This document shows positions 16,669 to 24,240 of a stretch of 64,000 nucleotides of DNA, in pieces. The stretch covers positions 124,001 through 188,000 of the forward strand of contig NZ_AEEB01000017.1 in NCBI RefSeq assembly GCF_000179775.1. The letters are read 5' to 3'. A program made the translations under genes and the position numbers. The DNA is from Ahrensia sp. R2A130. GTDB taxonomy: Bacteria > Pseudomonadota > Alphaproteobacteria > Rhizobiales > Rhizobiaceae. The stretch's first letter is position 1; each line of letters opens with the position of its first letter. The notes under the pieces were generated by a model that was not told the origin of the DNA, did no database searches, and saw nothing but the letters and a program-made list of their open reading frames with translations.

Positions 16669-17625
16669 ATGAAACATGAGCTGGCAGGACGGTACGCCGT
16701 CCGCCCCCGCGATATTCCTTGGGCGGGTTGGAAGAGCATCTTAAAACGCGCTTTCAAAACTATCAGCAGTACGGATATGTCCCTGCGCTGTGCCGGTGTT
16801 GCGTTCTACAGTTTTCTGTCGATCTTTCCCGTGCTGGCTTGTTTCGTGCTGGTATATGGCTTGGTGGCCGATGGCGGCAAGCTGCAAGACCAGATGGCGT
16901 CGATGGAAGAGTTTCTTCCGGAAGCCGTTCAGGCTGTGGTCTATGAAAGGCTCGATGCCTTGTTGTCCCAACCCCAAGTTGGCCTCGGTATCGGACTCAT
17001 AGTCTCATTTGCCGTTGCATTGTGGAGCGGTTCGCGCGGCACCAACGCTCTCGTTGCAACCATAAGCAGGATTTACCGCGAAACCGACGACCGTGGCTTC
17101 CTTGCAAGCGCAGCATTATCTCTAAGCCTGACTCTTGGAGCGCTGGTTTTTCTGACAGCCTCGTTGCTTGCGATTGCAGCCGTACCTATTGCTGTCAATT
17201 TGTTGCCCTTACCTTCATGGATGGAGACAGCAGCACTTTGGGTGCGTTGGCCACTTCTGGCGATATTGGTCTATGCCGCGATCCTCATCTTGTTCCGGCT
17301 TGCCCCGGACCGTGAAGATGCAAAGTGGCGATGGATTTCTCTAGGCGCCGCAGTTTCAGCTGTTTTGTGGCTCGCGCTCTCGTCGCTGTTTTCTTTCTAC
17401 GTCAAGGAATTCGGCAACTACAGCGCGACGTTCGGCTCGCTTTCCGTAGCCGTAATTTTGATGCTCTGGATCTATTATTCGACAATGATCGTGTCGCTTG
17501 GGGCAGCGTTAAATGCGGAAATTGAGCATCAGACGAAAGTAGATACTACTACGGGTCCAAACGCGCCTATGGGCGAAAGAGGCGCTTATGTTGCCGACAA
17601 TTTGCCGGAACAATCTTCCGCATAG
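16669..17625 (+). CDS. YihY/BrkB family inner-membrane protein
   Basis: A 318-residue protein of the YihY/virulence factor BrkB (UPF0761) family with about six membrane segments. Family features are the ALRCAGVAFYSFLSIFPVLACFV start after the cytoplasmic N-terminus, here LRCAGVAFYSFLSIFPV, and the C-terminal FGSLSVAVILMLWIYYS segment. It was once described as a ribonuclease, but the family is now regarded as membrane transport or envelope proteins of uncertain role. It is last of the four-gene stress-type operon. A candidate EcfG promoter for the next small gene overlaps its 3' end. Confidence 0.88.
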   Translation: MKHELAGRYAVRPRDIPWAGWKSILKRAFKTISSTDMSLRCAGVAFYSFLSIFPVLACFVLVYGLVADGGKLQDQMASMEEFLPEAVQAVVYERLDALLSQPQVGLGIGLIVSFAVALWSGSRGTNALVATISRIYRETDDRGFLASAALSLSLTLGALVFLTASLLAIAAVPIAVNLLPLPSWMETAALWVRWPLLAILVYAAILILFRLAPDREDAKWRWISLGAAVSAVLWLALSSLFSFYVKEFGNYSATFGSLSVAVILMLWIYYSTMIVSLGAALNAEIEHQTKVDTTTGPNAPMGERGAYVADNLPEQSSA

Positions 17626-17631
17626 TGCGTT
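17607..17631 (+). promoter_or_regulatory. Candidate EcfG/RpoE2-type promoter of the 24-residue peptide gene
   Basis: GGAAC at 17607-17611, 16-base spacer, CGTT at 17628-17631: an exact consensus match. It overlaps the end of the YihY gene and lies 33 bases before the small ORF start, giving a short leader. Confidence 0.6.
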
Positions 17632-17664
17632 GTATTTTCACTGGAACAAACAGGAGAACCTTCC

Positions 17665-17739
17665 ATGCGAAATGTCTTTTACCTTATCGGTGTTGTCGTG
17701 GTCGTACTCGCAATCCTGCGATTTGCAGGCATTGCATAA
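17665..17739 (+). CDS. 24-residue hydrophobic membrane peptide
   Basis: A very short ORF: MRNVFYLIGVVVVVLAILRF and four more residues. It is a single membrane helix with a basic N-terminus. Support for translation: a good Shine-Dalgarno (AGGAGA at 17652-17657), a candidate EcfG promoter just upstream, and a strong intrinsic terminator right after the stop, which together define a complete transcription unit. Similar tiny proteins of the form xxYLIGxVVxVLAxLxFxG occur in rhizobia as hypothetical proteins, from memory. The function is unknown; stress-induced membrane peptides often modulate larger membrane proteins. Confidence 0.65.
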   Translation: MRNVFYLIGVVVVVLAILRFAGIA

Positions 17740-17767
17740 CCACCAACTGAGACCATCATCAGTTTTG

Positions 17768-17804
17768 AAAAGCCGTAGTTCCTAGAAGGAGCTGCGGCTT
17801 TTTC
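17768..17804 (+). terminator. Intrinsic terminator
   Basis: AGCCGTAGTTCC and GGAGCTGCGGCT form a 12-pair stem with two G-T pairs around a 5-base loop. It is followed by TTTT and preceded by AAAA, so it could also act on the leftward AI-2E transcript. Confidence 0.85.
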
Positions 17805-17842
17805 ATGAGCGCATTAAAGTAATATCACATCGGTTCGATGGA

Positions 17843-18904
17843 TCACTCACTCTCTTTTGTGACTTCACCGCCACTCAGGAAATTGCCCAACGTTCCCAAC
17901 CCAGGAAAATGATCGCAGGTGGTTTTCAAGATCACCAAAAGCGGCACCGCAATCAGCGCACCCACAATGCCCCAAAGCCAGGCCCAGAAAGCGACGGATA
18001 TGAACACCGCGACAGCATTCAACTCCAAACGTCGGCCAACGACGGTCGGCGTTATGAACTGCCCCTCAATGAACGTGCAAGAGAAGTAGAACGCCGCAAT
18101 AGTCAGTGCCGGAGCAAGAGTGTCAAAAGAGACCACCGCCACAGCAGTCGCTGCACCCAAACCTAAAATCGCTCCGACATAGGGCATGAAATTTGCCAGT
18201 CCGGCGACAGCCCCCCAAATATAAGGCGTGGGCATTCCCAAAAGATACAGACCAATCGCTATCACAACACCGAGAGAGGCGTTGATGATGGCAATTGTGA
18301 ACAGATAGCGCGAGACGTCGCGCTCCATGTCATGGGCGATCCGCAAGGCGCGTTTTTTGTCCTTCATGCTATCGAAGGCCTGAACAAGCTTGGCGTAAAA
18401 CATGTCGCCGGAAGCCAACAAAAACGTAAGCAATACCAACGTGATGACCAGCATGGTTATGCCAGCCAAGACGCTGCTCGCCGCATATGCAAAAAAGCCT
18501 GGTCCTTCGACCGCTACCTTTTGAACAGCCCTGCCTTCACCTGCGGTCGCTGCTTCGACCTCTTTCTGCGCTTCCTGTACCGCCTGAAGAGACGGCTTAA
18601 GCGCGGCAAGCTTTTCCTTGAGCTGGTTACCAATTTCCGGAGCACGTTCAATCCAGTCGGCCATCGGAATAACCAGCGTGTAGATGGCAAGCACACCAAA
18701 TCCGACAAGTATGAGAACAAGCACGAAAGCTGTAACCGGCGACGGCACGCCACGGCGTGTGAAGAACCGTATGACCGGGCTCATCGTCAGCGCGAAGACG
18801 ACAGCAACAGCTATGGGCAGAAAGAAACCACGCGCCAGGTAAAGCGCAGCCGTAAAGAGAATGATGAACGTTCCCACCACTGAAAACCGGACAGCGGAGT
18901 TCAT
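17843..18904 (-). CDS. AI-2E family transporter
   Basis: A 353-residue inner-membrane protein of the AI-2E transporter (PF01594, TqsA/YdiK) family with about seven or eight membrane segments. Family features are the first paired helices (LYLARGFFLPIAVAVVFALTMSPVIRF region), an extended soluble loop with charged coiled coil (residues 90-140), and the C-terminal PYVGAILG and EGQFITPTVVGRRLELN segments. The members export small molecules or act as Na+/H+ antiporters; AI-2 itself need not be the substrate. The gene is monocistronic. A one-mismatch EcfG-like site lies about 90 bases upstream. Confidence 0.88.
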   Translation of the reverse strand: MNSAVRFSVVGTFIILFTAALYLARGFFLPIAVAVVFALTMSPVIRFFTRRGVPSPVTAFVLVLILVGFGVLAIYTLVIPMADWIERAPEIGNQLKEKLAALKPSLQAVQEAQKEVEAATAGEGRAVQKVAVEGPGFFAYAASSVLAGITMLVITLVLLTFLLASGDMFYAKLVQAFDSMKDKKRALRIAHDMERDVSRYLFTIAIINASLGVVIAIGLYLLGMPTPYIWGAVAGLANFMPYVGAILGLGAATAVAVVSFDTLAPALTIAAFYFSCTFIEGQFITPTVVGRRLELNAVAVFISVAFWAWLWGIVGALIAVPLLVILKTTCDHFPGLGTLGNFLSGGEVTKESE

Positions 18905-18993
18905 TGCATCGGCCTTACAGCGCTGCAGAACGGCAGTTTGTTATGTTGAGAGAACAACTGGAAAGTCTTTCAAAAGAGGCTTTGCACAGACGT

Positions 18994-19019
18994 AACGCCT
19001 GGCTGACTACAATCGTTGC
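18994..19019 (-). promoter_or_regulatory. Weak EcfG-like site upstream of the AI-2E transporter
   Basis: Minus strand reads GCAAC-N17-CGTT (19019 to 18994), one mismatch in the -35 element. It is listed because the leader length, about 90 bases, resembles that of the PfpI gene. Confidence 0.25.
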
Positions 19020-19034
19020 CGTCGCCGTTCAGAA

Positions 19035-20132
19035 CTACGACTCCTTGGGCTCCCAATCCACCCCGATTGGCCGTCTGTCACGATCGCTTTCGATGTCGAC
19101 AAGGTCTTTCGCTTCTTCGATATCTTCGGATGTAGCATCATCCACCTCACGCCGACCCTGCTCGTTCGTGGTCAATGCCAACCGATAAAACATCGGAAAA
19201 TGATCGGACCCTACGAAGGGCATGCGCTTCATCGAAACCAGTTGAAACTGGGGTGAATGGAAGATGTGGTCCAGCGGCCAACGCAGAAAAGGATAGCGGG
19301 CATCAAAAGTGTTAAACTGGCCTCGCCCTTCTCTCGGGTCAAGCATGCCCGATATGCGCAAAAAACGTCGGGTGGTGCGCGACCATGCAACATCGTTGAG
19401 GTCGCCCGTCACCATCGCCGGACGGTCTTCATTACGAACAATCTGCCCAACCAGCGCGATTTCTGCGTCCCTACCTATCGTATCATCGTAAACGACCGGT
19501 GGTTCGGGGTGCACGGCAATCAAACGAATATCGCGCCCTTCTTCCAACGTGAGCGTCAGATGAAAGCTCGGCACTTCATCGTTAAGCAAAAACCGTGTCT
19601 CTTCTTCTGAAATGGGAAAGCGGGAATAGAGGAGCAGCCCATATGCATTGTCCATCGGGCAAGCCATGCGATGCGGGTACGACGCTCCGACTTTGTCCAG
19701 CGCATCAATCCATTTCTGATCCGTCTCCATGAAGATCGCCAAATCAGGTTCGACTGTCTGAAACAAATCGCACAGGCGCACGTACTCGCGATTTCCCTGT
19801 TTAACATTGCACACGAGAACATTGATGATTGGCGTGTCGGCTGGATTACCTTTGAATTGGGCTGAACGCCTTCTCCAGAACGGAGAAAATCGAGCGATGT
19901 AAACCAGTTGGATGGCGATGACAGCCACCAACGCCCCGATGATGAGCTGCACAAGTAAGTCCTGCACAGGCAAAACCAGTAGAGCTAACACGAGACACCC
20001 AAAGGCGATGACAGCAATCTGAGTCCGTGGAAACTCGAAGACCCGAAACACGCCGTGAGCCATCGGGACGAAGGGCAATAGCGTGGTTATGAGACAAAGA
20101 ACCGTTAGTGTTCCAATCCCCAAATACCACAT
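19035..20132 (-). CDS. Membrane-anchored endonuclease/exonuclease/phosphatase (EEP) family protein
   Basis: A 365-residue protein. I chose the ATG at 20132, which opens the first membrane helix; the frame extends to 20276 but that part is not hydrophobic. Three N-terminal membrane helices (residues 1-90) are followed by an EEP domain with VLVCNVKQGN (Asn), METD (catalytic Glu), HPEPP, TGDLND and SDHFP (the terminal catalytic Asp-His). This layout is common in alphaproteobacterial proteins of unknown substrate. It could hydrolyse phosphodiesters in the periplasm or at the membrane. The C-terminal 40 residues are acidic. Confidence 0.85.
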   Translation of the reverse strand: MWYLGIGTLTVLCLITTLLPFVPMAHGVFRVFEFPRTQIAVIAFGCLVLALLVLPVQDLLVQLIIGALVAVIAIQLVYIARFSPFWRRRSAQFKGNPADTPIINVLVCNVKQGNREYVRLCDLFQTVEPDLAIFMETDQKWIDALDKVGASYPHRMACPMDNAYGLLLYSRFPISEEETRFLLNDEVPSFHLTLTLEEGRDIRLIAVHPEPPVVYDDTIGRDAEIALVGQIVRNEDRPAMVTGDLNDVAWSRTTRRFLRISGMLDPREGRGQFNTFDARYPFLRWPLDHIFHSPQFQLVSMKRMPFVGSDHFPMFYRLALTTNEQGRREVDDATSEDIEEAKDLVDIESDRDRRPIGVDWEPKES

Positions 20133-20249
20133 CAAACTACTCTCTAGGGTTAGGCTTCTCGGATGAAGTTTAAGGGGGCTGGAGCGTTGAAATCGCCACT
20201 CATCGCGATCATCAAAACCGATTAACTCGATTAGTGACACATACCACAA

Positions 20250-20274
20250 ACCATCTCGAGGCTGAGAAGTTCCC
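20250..20274 (-). promoter_or_regulatory. Weak EcfG-like site upstream of the EEP gene
   Basis: Minus strand reads GGAAC-N16-GGTT (20274 to 20250). The -35 element is exact and the -10 has one mismatch. It is 118 bases before the chosen start. Confidence 0.3.
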
Positions 20275-20349
20275 ATTCAGAGCTACTGCGGAAATGTGTG
20301 CGACAAACATTCATCTTCGGCACAGACACTCGACAGAAACCGACGATAA

Positions 20350-20682
20350 TCATGAGCTTCTTAAGCTCAGGACGCATTCACTGTGCGGTGTCAACATGAA
20401 GAGGTAGCGCGGACCACTTGGGGTCGAGCCTAAATCTACCACAACCGCTTCTCCTTCGACGCGTAAAGCGTGCACATTGCCTGATCCGAATTGTGGTAGC
20501 TTTGAACGGCTAGCGTAAACCTGATGCAGTACGGACGAACCAGACGCTTCGCTGATCGGCGTCTCTACGACGATCGTGAATTTATGATTCCATTCCGTTA
20601 CGGGAACTTCGCAACCTGCAAAGACGAGCGTCACCACCATGGCCGCGACGGAATAAAGGCTGTTCTGCCGTATGCCGATCAT
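20350..20682 (-). CDS. Putative lipoprotein, probably C-terminally truncated
   Basis: A 110-residue protein from the ATG at 20682 (GTG at 20694 possible). The N-terminus is a lipoprotein signal ending in the lipobox VFAGC, so it would be lipid-anchored. The rest has FTIVVETP, ASGSSV and GEAVVVDLG, a pattern I recall from conserved rhizobial lipoproteins that continue for many more residues after the GRYLFxL segment. Here the sequence stops soon after RYLFML with a tail of different character, so the gene may have been broken by a frameshift or recombination. The region is AT-richer than its surroundings. Confidence 0.5.
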   Translation of the reverse strand: MIGIRQNSLYSVAAMVVTLVFAGCEVPVTEWNHKFTIVVETPISEASGSSVLHQVYASRSKLPQFGSGNVHALRVEGEAVVVDLGSTPSGPRYLFMLTPHSECVLSLRSS

Positions 20683-21111
20683 TTCTATGCCCACGAACTA
20701 ATTACGCAGGACGCGATGAACCTATTATTATACCGGAACATGAAGCCGCTTTAGCTTCTATGTGGACCTTGTCATTAAATATTTGGGAAGGGCGTAGATC
20801 TGTACTTTCGGATCTATGCTGCCCTTCGCAGTCGCATAATTAAATTTATAGAACATCTGTAATCGGGCTTGCGACTTCGAGATCTAACATTTGTTAACAG
20901 CCAATACCAATACGTCGCTTTGAGGCATACCTTGACTCGACAGCTCAATTTGACGGTCTGCCCACGCAAAAGTGGTTCGATTGCTTAGTGGAGGATAACT
21001 GGTTGAAGGCCAGCCATCCCTTCCACGCTATTGGGGGGGCCTATGTACACATCCAGGGGCTGGAGTTACCAGGCAGAAAATGACAGCTAAGTCATTGAAA
21101 TAAAAAATAAA
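20683..21111. other. Intergenic region of about 430 bases, no gene
   Basis: An AT-rich stretch between the lipoprotein and tRNA-Phe. It contains a bulged hairpin at 20787-20827 and otherwise no reading frame with coding character. It may be decayed accessory DNA next to the tRNA gene. Confidence 0.4.
20787..20827. repeat. Long bulged hairpin
   Basis: GAAGGGC and TAGATC on the left arm pair with GATCTA and GCCCTTC on the right arm around a 10-base loop, with a short bulge. There is no T-run on the right. The role is unknown. Confidence 0.45.
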
Positions 21112-21186
21112 TGGTGCCCGGGGGCGGAATCGAACCACCGACACGCGGATTTTCAATCCGCTGCTCTACCCCTGAGCTACCCGGGC
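21112..21186 (-). tRNA. tRNA-Phe (GAA)
   Basis: The minus strand folds into a full cloverleaf: acceptor stem GCCCGGG/CCCGGGC, D arm GCTC..GAGC, anticodon stem GCGGA/TCCGC with loop TTGAAAA (anticodon GAA), T arm GGTGG-TTCGATT-CCGCC, and an encoded 3' CCA. It directly follows yacG, as is common in Hyphomicrobiales. Confidence 0.96.
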
Positions 21187-21359
21187 AACCGGTCGGCCTG
21201 TGGCTGTAGCAGCCTGACCTGGGGTATATCGTCCATCACAAATTGCGTGTGCGAATTGCTCTGGAACTCGGCTGGTATAGTCACCCTAAACGGGGGTGTC
21301 TATCCACTATCTTATGCTTTTACGATGTTCGTTGTTCAAGGCCTGAAAGTCGGTGAAAT

Positions 21360-21548
21360 CTAGCTGTTGCCATCGGGTGGAACATCGGTTGAATCTCCCG
21401 AAATTGCGTAGCCACCGGACAACCATGCACCCAGATCAAGCTGGGCGCAGCGGCGCGAGCAGAAAGGGTATGTGTCGCGGGTGCTTTGTTTTTTGCACTG
21501 AGGGCAGGGCACTTGTTTGCGCAATGGCGTGACGGTGTCTTTCGTCAT
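21360..21548 (-). CDS. yacG: DNA gyrase inhibitor YacG (zinc-binding)
   Basis: A 62-residue protein with the YacG zinc finger: CPQCKK, then about 10 residues, then FCSRRCAQLDLGAWL. In E. coli YacG binds gyrase B and blocks DNA binding. The ATG at 21548 is the only start consistent with the family; the longer frame runs back into maf. It begins 8 bases after the maf stop, so the two are co-transcribed. The C-terminus (DSTDVPPDG) is acidic, as usual. Confidence 0.92.
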   Translation of the reverse strand: MTKDTVTPLRKQVPCPQCKKQSTRDTYPFCSRRCAQLDLGAWLSGGYAISGDSTDVPPDGNS

Positions 21549-21556
21549 TATGCGCC

Positions 21557-22183
21557 TCAGCCGCTGGCCGACAGCCAGTTGTAGTGCACCGGATAACCCT
21601 CGCCTTCGAGCAAATTGGCTGTCTCGAATAGCGGCAGGCCCACAACATTGGTGTAGGAGCCAATAAGTTTCACCACGAAGGCACCCGCGATGCCCTGAAT
21701 GGCATAACCGCCAGCCTTGCCGCGCCATTCGCCGGAAGCAAGATAACTTTCAAATTCGTCGTTCGACAGCTTTTTGAAGCGTACCCGCGTTTCCACCAGT
21801 CGTTGGCGAAAGACGCCCTTGGGCGTGATAAGCGCAACGCCTGTATAGACCTTGTGGGCACGGCCGGAGAGCAGGCGCAAACAACCTGCAGCCTCGTCCA
21901 GTAGCTCTGCCTTGGGCAGAATGCGGCGACCAACAGCCACGACGGTGTCAGCTGCAAGAATGTAGCTGCCGTTGTCTTCACCACGGCGTTTGATGTTCTC
22001 AGCTGCCATCTCCGCCTTCACCTTGCACAGGCGTTTGGCGAGTGAGCGGGCCGCTTCTGATTTCAACGGCGTCTCGTCAGCATCCACCGGCGCCAATTCG
22101 TCCGGCTGAATGCCGATCTGGTCCAACAGGGCGAGCCTGCGGGGCGAACCGGATGCAAGGATGAGCTTTGCGGAAGGTGCCAT
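21557..22183 (-). CDS. maf: Maf family nucleotide pyrophosphatase
   Basis: A 208-residue Maf/HAM1-like protein with the opening [18 protein letters not shown], the catalytic region [18 protein letters not shown] and the [12 protein letters not shown] segment. These enzymes hydrolyse dTTP/UTP or modified nucleotides to monophosphates. The Maf/YhdE form is suggested by the active-site ADTVV and IQG motifs. It lies 60 bases downstream of infA and just upstream of yacG in a housekeeping run. Confidence 0.93.
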   Translation of the reverse strand: MAPSAKLILASGSPRRLALLDQIGIQPDELAPVDADETPLKSEAARSLAKRLCKVKAEMAAENIKRRGEDNGSYILAADTVVAVGRRILPKAELLDEAAGCLRLLSGRAHKVYTGVALITPKGVFRQRLVETRVRFKKLSNDEFESYLASGEWRGKAGGYAIQGIAGAFVVKLIGSYTNVVGLPLFETANLLEGEGYPVHYNWLSASG

Positions 22184-22243
22184 CAGCGGGCGGCCTTGCT
22201 GGGCAGCGTCATTGGCGGCGCATGACGCACACCAAGCGACTGC

Positions 22244-22462
22244 TTACTTGAAACGATAGGTGATACGACCCTTGGTCAGGTCGTAGGGCGTCATTTCCAC
22301 CAGCACCTGGTCACCGGCGAGAACGCGAATGCGGTTCTTGCGCATACGGCCAGCCGTGTGGGCGATAATTTCGTGATCATTTTCCAGCTTCACGCGAAAT
22401 GTTGCATTGGGCAGCAATTCGCTAACGGTGCCTGGAAATTCGAGAACTTCTTCTTTTGCCAT
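22244..22462 (-). CDS. infA: Translation initiation factor IF-1
   Basis: A 72-residue OB-fold protein opening [13 protein letters not shown] and ending [11 protein letters not shown], nearly identical in form to IF-1 of other alphaproteobacteria. It binds the 30S A site and helps IF-2 and IF-3 in start-site selection. The ATG at 22462 gives the exact family length; the longer frame upstream is not coding. Confidence 0.97.
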   Translation of the reverse strand: MAKEEVLEFPGTVSELLPNATFRVKLENDHEIIAHTAGRMRKNRIRVLAGDQVLVEMTPYDLTKGRITYRFK

Positions 22463-22614
22463 AGGCGTGGTCTGTTCCTTGAACGGGTCAAATATCAATG
22501 TTTGGTCTGCGCAGGCGGTTCCCACACATGAAAGTCTAAGTCGGATTAGCGGTTTCCTAAACCGAACGGACGGCTTTGTGAACCATAAGGTTATTGCCAC
22601 CTTCTGGCTTTGGG

Positions 22615-23112
22615 TCAGCTTGCGGTGAACAGCGCTTCAATCCGCTCCGCTAACCTGTCGCGCACATCGCGGTAGGCGTCCATCTTTGCTTCGCGGGCGC
22701 CGGTCACAACAGTGGGGTCGGCAGACGGCCAATAGACCACTTCAGTCGCGTCCACCACGGCTCGCTCCAGCGCCACGTGGTGCGCGGTAGGCGACAGGGT
22801 GACCACGAGATCGAAATAGCCTTCGTCCAAATCTTCCAGCGCCTTGGGCTCGTGATCGCCCATATCAACGCCCATTTCTGCCATCACCGCATCCACGAAT
22901 GGATCGGTCTCGCCGATGCGAATGCCGGCACTTGCTGTGAACACATGGTTGCCGTGGCGTTGGCGCATCAGCGCTTCGCCCATAGGTGAGCGGATAGAAT
23001 TGTGGTTGCACACGAATAAAACCGAGCCCGGGTTCTTGGTGGGTTCCACCGGCAACAGTTCGGGAATGTCGGGCAGATCGCTCAAGCTCAACCCCGCCAA
23101 TGCAACACGCAT
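22615..23112 (-). CDS. Low-molecular-weight phosphatase/arsenate reductase-like protein
   Basis: A 165-residue protein with the LMW protein tyrosine phosphatase P-loop CNHNSIRS (C-x5-R) near residues 35-42 and a later [12 protein letters not shown] and WPSADPTV segment. This is the low molecular weight phosphatase family found next to infA in Hyphomicrobiales. It may be a protein tyrosine phosphatase or an arsenate reductase; the presence of the DP loop (here SADPT) fits both. It overlaps the end of the UPF0262 gene by 25 bases. Confidence 0.88.
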   Translation of the reverse strand: MRVALAGLSLSDLPDIPELLPVEPTKNPGSVLFVCNHNSIRSPMGEALMRQRHGNHVFTASAGIRIGETDPFVDAVMAEMGVDMGDHEPKALEDLDEGYFDLVVTLSPTAHHVALERAVVDATEVVYWPSADPTVVTGAREAKMDAYRDVRDRLAERIEALFTAS

Positions 23113-23585
23113 ATCAGCGTGAACAGGCGGCGTGCCGTGTTATGATCCACCTCGATCTTGCCGGAAAGTCGCTCTTTCAGCGTCTCGGACCCATCATTGT
23201 GCAGGCCGCGTCGCGCCATATCTATGGCTTCGATCTGGCTTGGTGTCGCGGAGCGGATAGCCTCGTAATAGCTTTCGCAAATCTGATAATATTCACGCAC
23301 GGTACGCCGGAAGGGTGACAGCGACAGAATATGGGTCGCAATATCCGTGTCATCGCAATCGGTGATGGAAAACACCAACCGTTGCTCGATCAGGCCCAGC
23401 TTCAATTTGTAATCGTGCGGAACGCCATCGACATCATGTCCCACGGGCCAGAAGTGGTTTTGTTCGATGAGATCGAAAATCGCGACGGCGCGTTCGTGTT
23501 CCACATCGGCATTGGCGCGGCCAATCGTTGCGTCGTCGAGAACGACGTCGATCAGCTTTGCATCACTTGGCGCTTCGCCACTCAT
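23088..23585 (-). CDS. UPF0262 family protein
   Basis: A 165-residue cytoplasmic protein of the alphaproteobacterial UPF0262 family, recognised by [29 protein letters not shown] in part (for example [16 protein letters not shown]), [14 protein letters not shown] and [13 protein letters not shown]. The function is unknown. I chose the ATG at 23585, which overlaps the stop of DUF2948 in an ATGA; the frame extends to 23621 inside that gene. In many relatives hisD separates DUF2948 from UPF0262, but here they are directly joined. Confidence 0.9.
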   Translation of the reverse strand: MSGEAPSDAKLIDVVLDDATIGRANADVEHERAVAIFDLIEQNHFWPVGHDVDGVPHDYKLKLGLIEQRLVFSITDCDDTDIATHILSLSPFRRTVREYYQICESYYEAIRSATPSQIEAIDMARRGLHNDGSETLKERLSGKIEVDHNTARRLFTLICVLHWRG

Positions 23586-24034
23586 GCGACGCCATGCCGG
23601 GGCCGGGCGCGGGCGCGCCATGCAGCACCAAGGTCGGTCAGTTGTGCTTCAAGATCGTCGGCGTGAATGCGCATTGCGGCATCATCGGCGAAGGTCAGGC
23701 GCACGACAACACCTTCATCGTGGCCTTCTTCCAGCGTGATGGCCAGCAGGACCAGAACACCTTTGCCATCGTTCGGGAAATTGCGGCGTTCCACGCGCGA
23801 AACGCGGGTGAAGCGCAGGGCGGCTAGGTGGCGTTCATAGCTTGGGAACCAGCGGCGGCGCGCAGAAGGCAATTCCCACGCGAAACGGTGCATGGTCAGC
23901 ACCAGCTGGCGTTCGCCAGCAAGCCACGTCATATCAGAAGGTTTGACGGTCGCGTCCTGACAGGCGGCAGAAATCGCCGTTAGATCGTCGCCATCTAGGG
24001 CCATTAGTTTCAAGGTGCTGGTGTCGCGGGCCAT
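23582..24034 (-). CDS. DUF2948 family protein
   Basis: A 150-residue protein of the alphaproteobacterial DUF2948 family ([21 protein letters not shown], here the start [10 protein letters not shown], then [11 protein letters not shown] and [11 protein letters not shown]). The function is unknown; the family usually lies between murA and hisD or UPF0262. The ATG at 24034 begins the conserved part; the frame upstream to 24157 is not conserved. It is the first gene of the leftward run to yacG, and murA is absent here. Confidence 0.88.
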   Translation of the reverse strand: MARDTSTLKLMALDGDDLTAISAACQDATVKPSDMTWLAGERQLVLTMHRFAWELPSARRRWFPSYERHLAALRFTRVSRVERRNFPNDGKGVLVLLAITLEEGHDEGVVVRLTFADDAAMRIHADDLEAQLTDLGAAWRARARPRHGVA

Positions 24035-24240
24035 GGAATATGCTGGGCTTCTACTGCTCTGCCAGCCCCGCACGGAAGCGCGATTAGCTGGATGGGTTAT
24101 ATGTGAAACGAGTAGGAGCAATGCCGGTTTCGTGCAACCCGGCCAAAGGGCGATCAACGCATTGCGATAGCTCAGTGCCGACCATCACGCTCCATTAACC
24201 CTAGCGGTTTACCCTTCATTTGGCATGGCGAGTTTTTGTC

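Noticed and set aside
22615..23112. Arsenic resistance role for the LMW phosphatase
   Set aside because: No arsR, arsB or acr3 neighbours. The gene is in a conserved housekeeping order beside infA.
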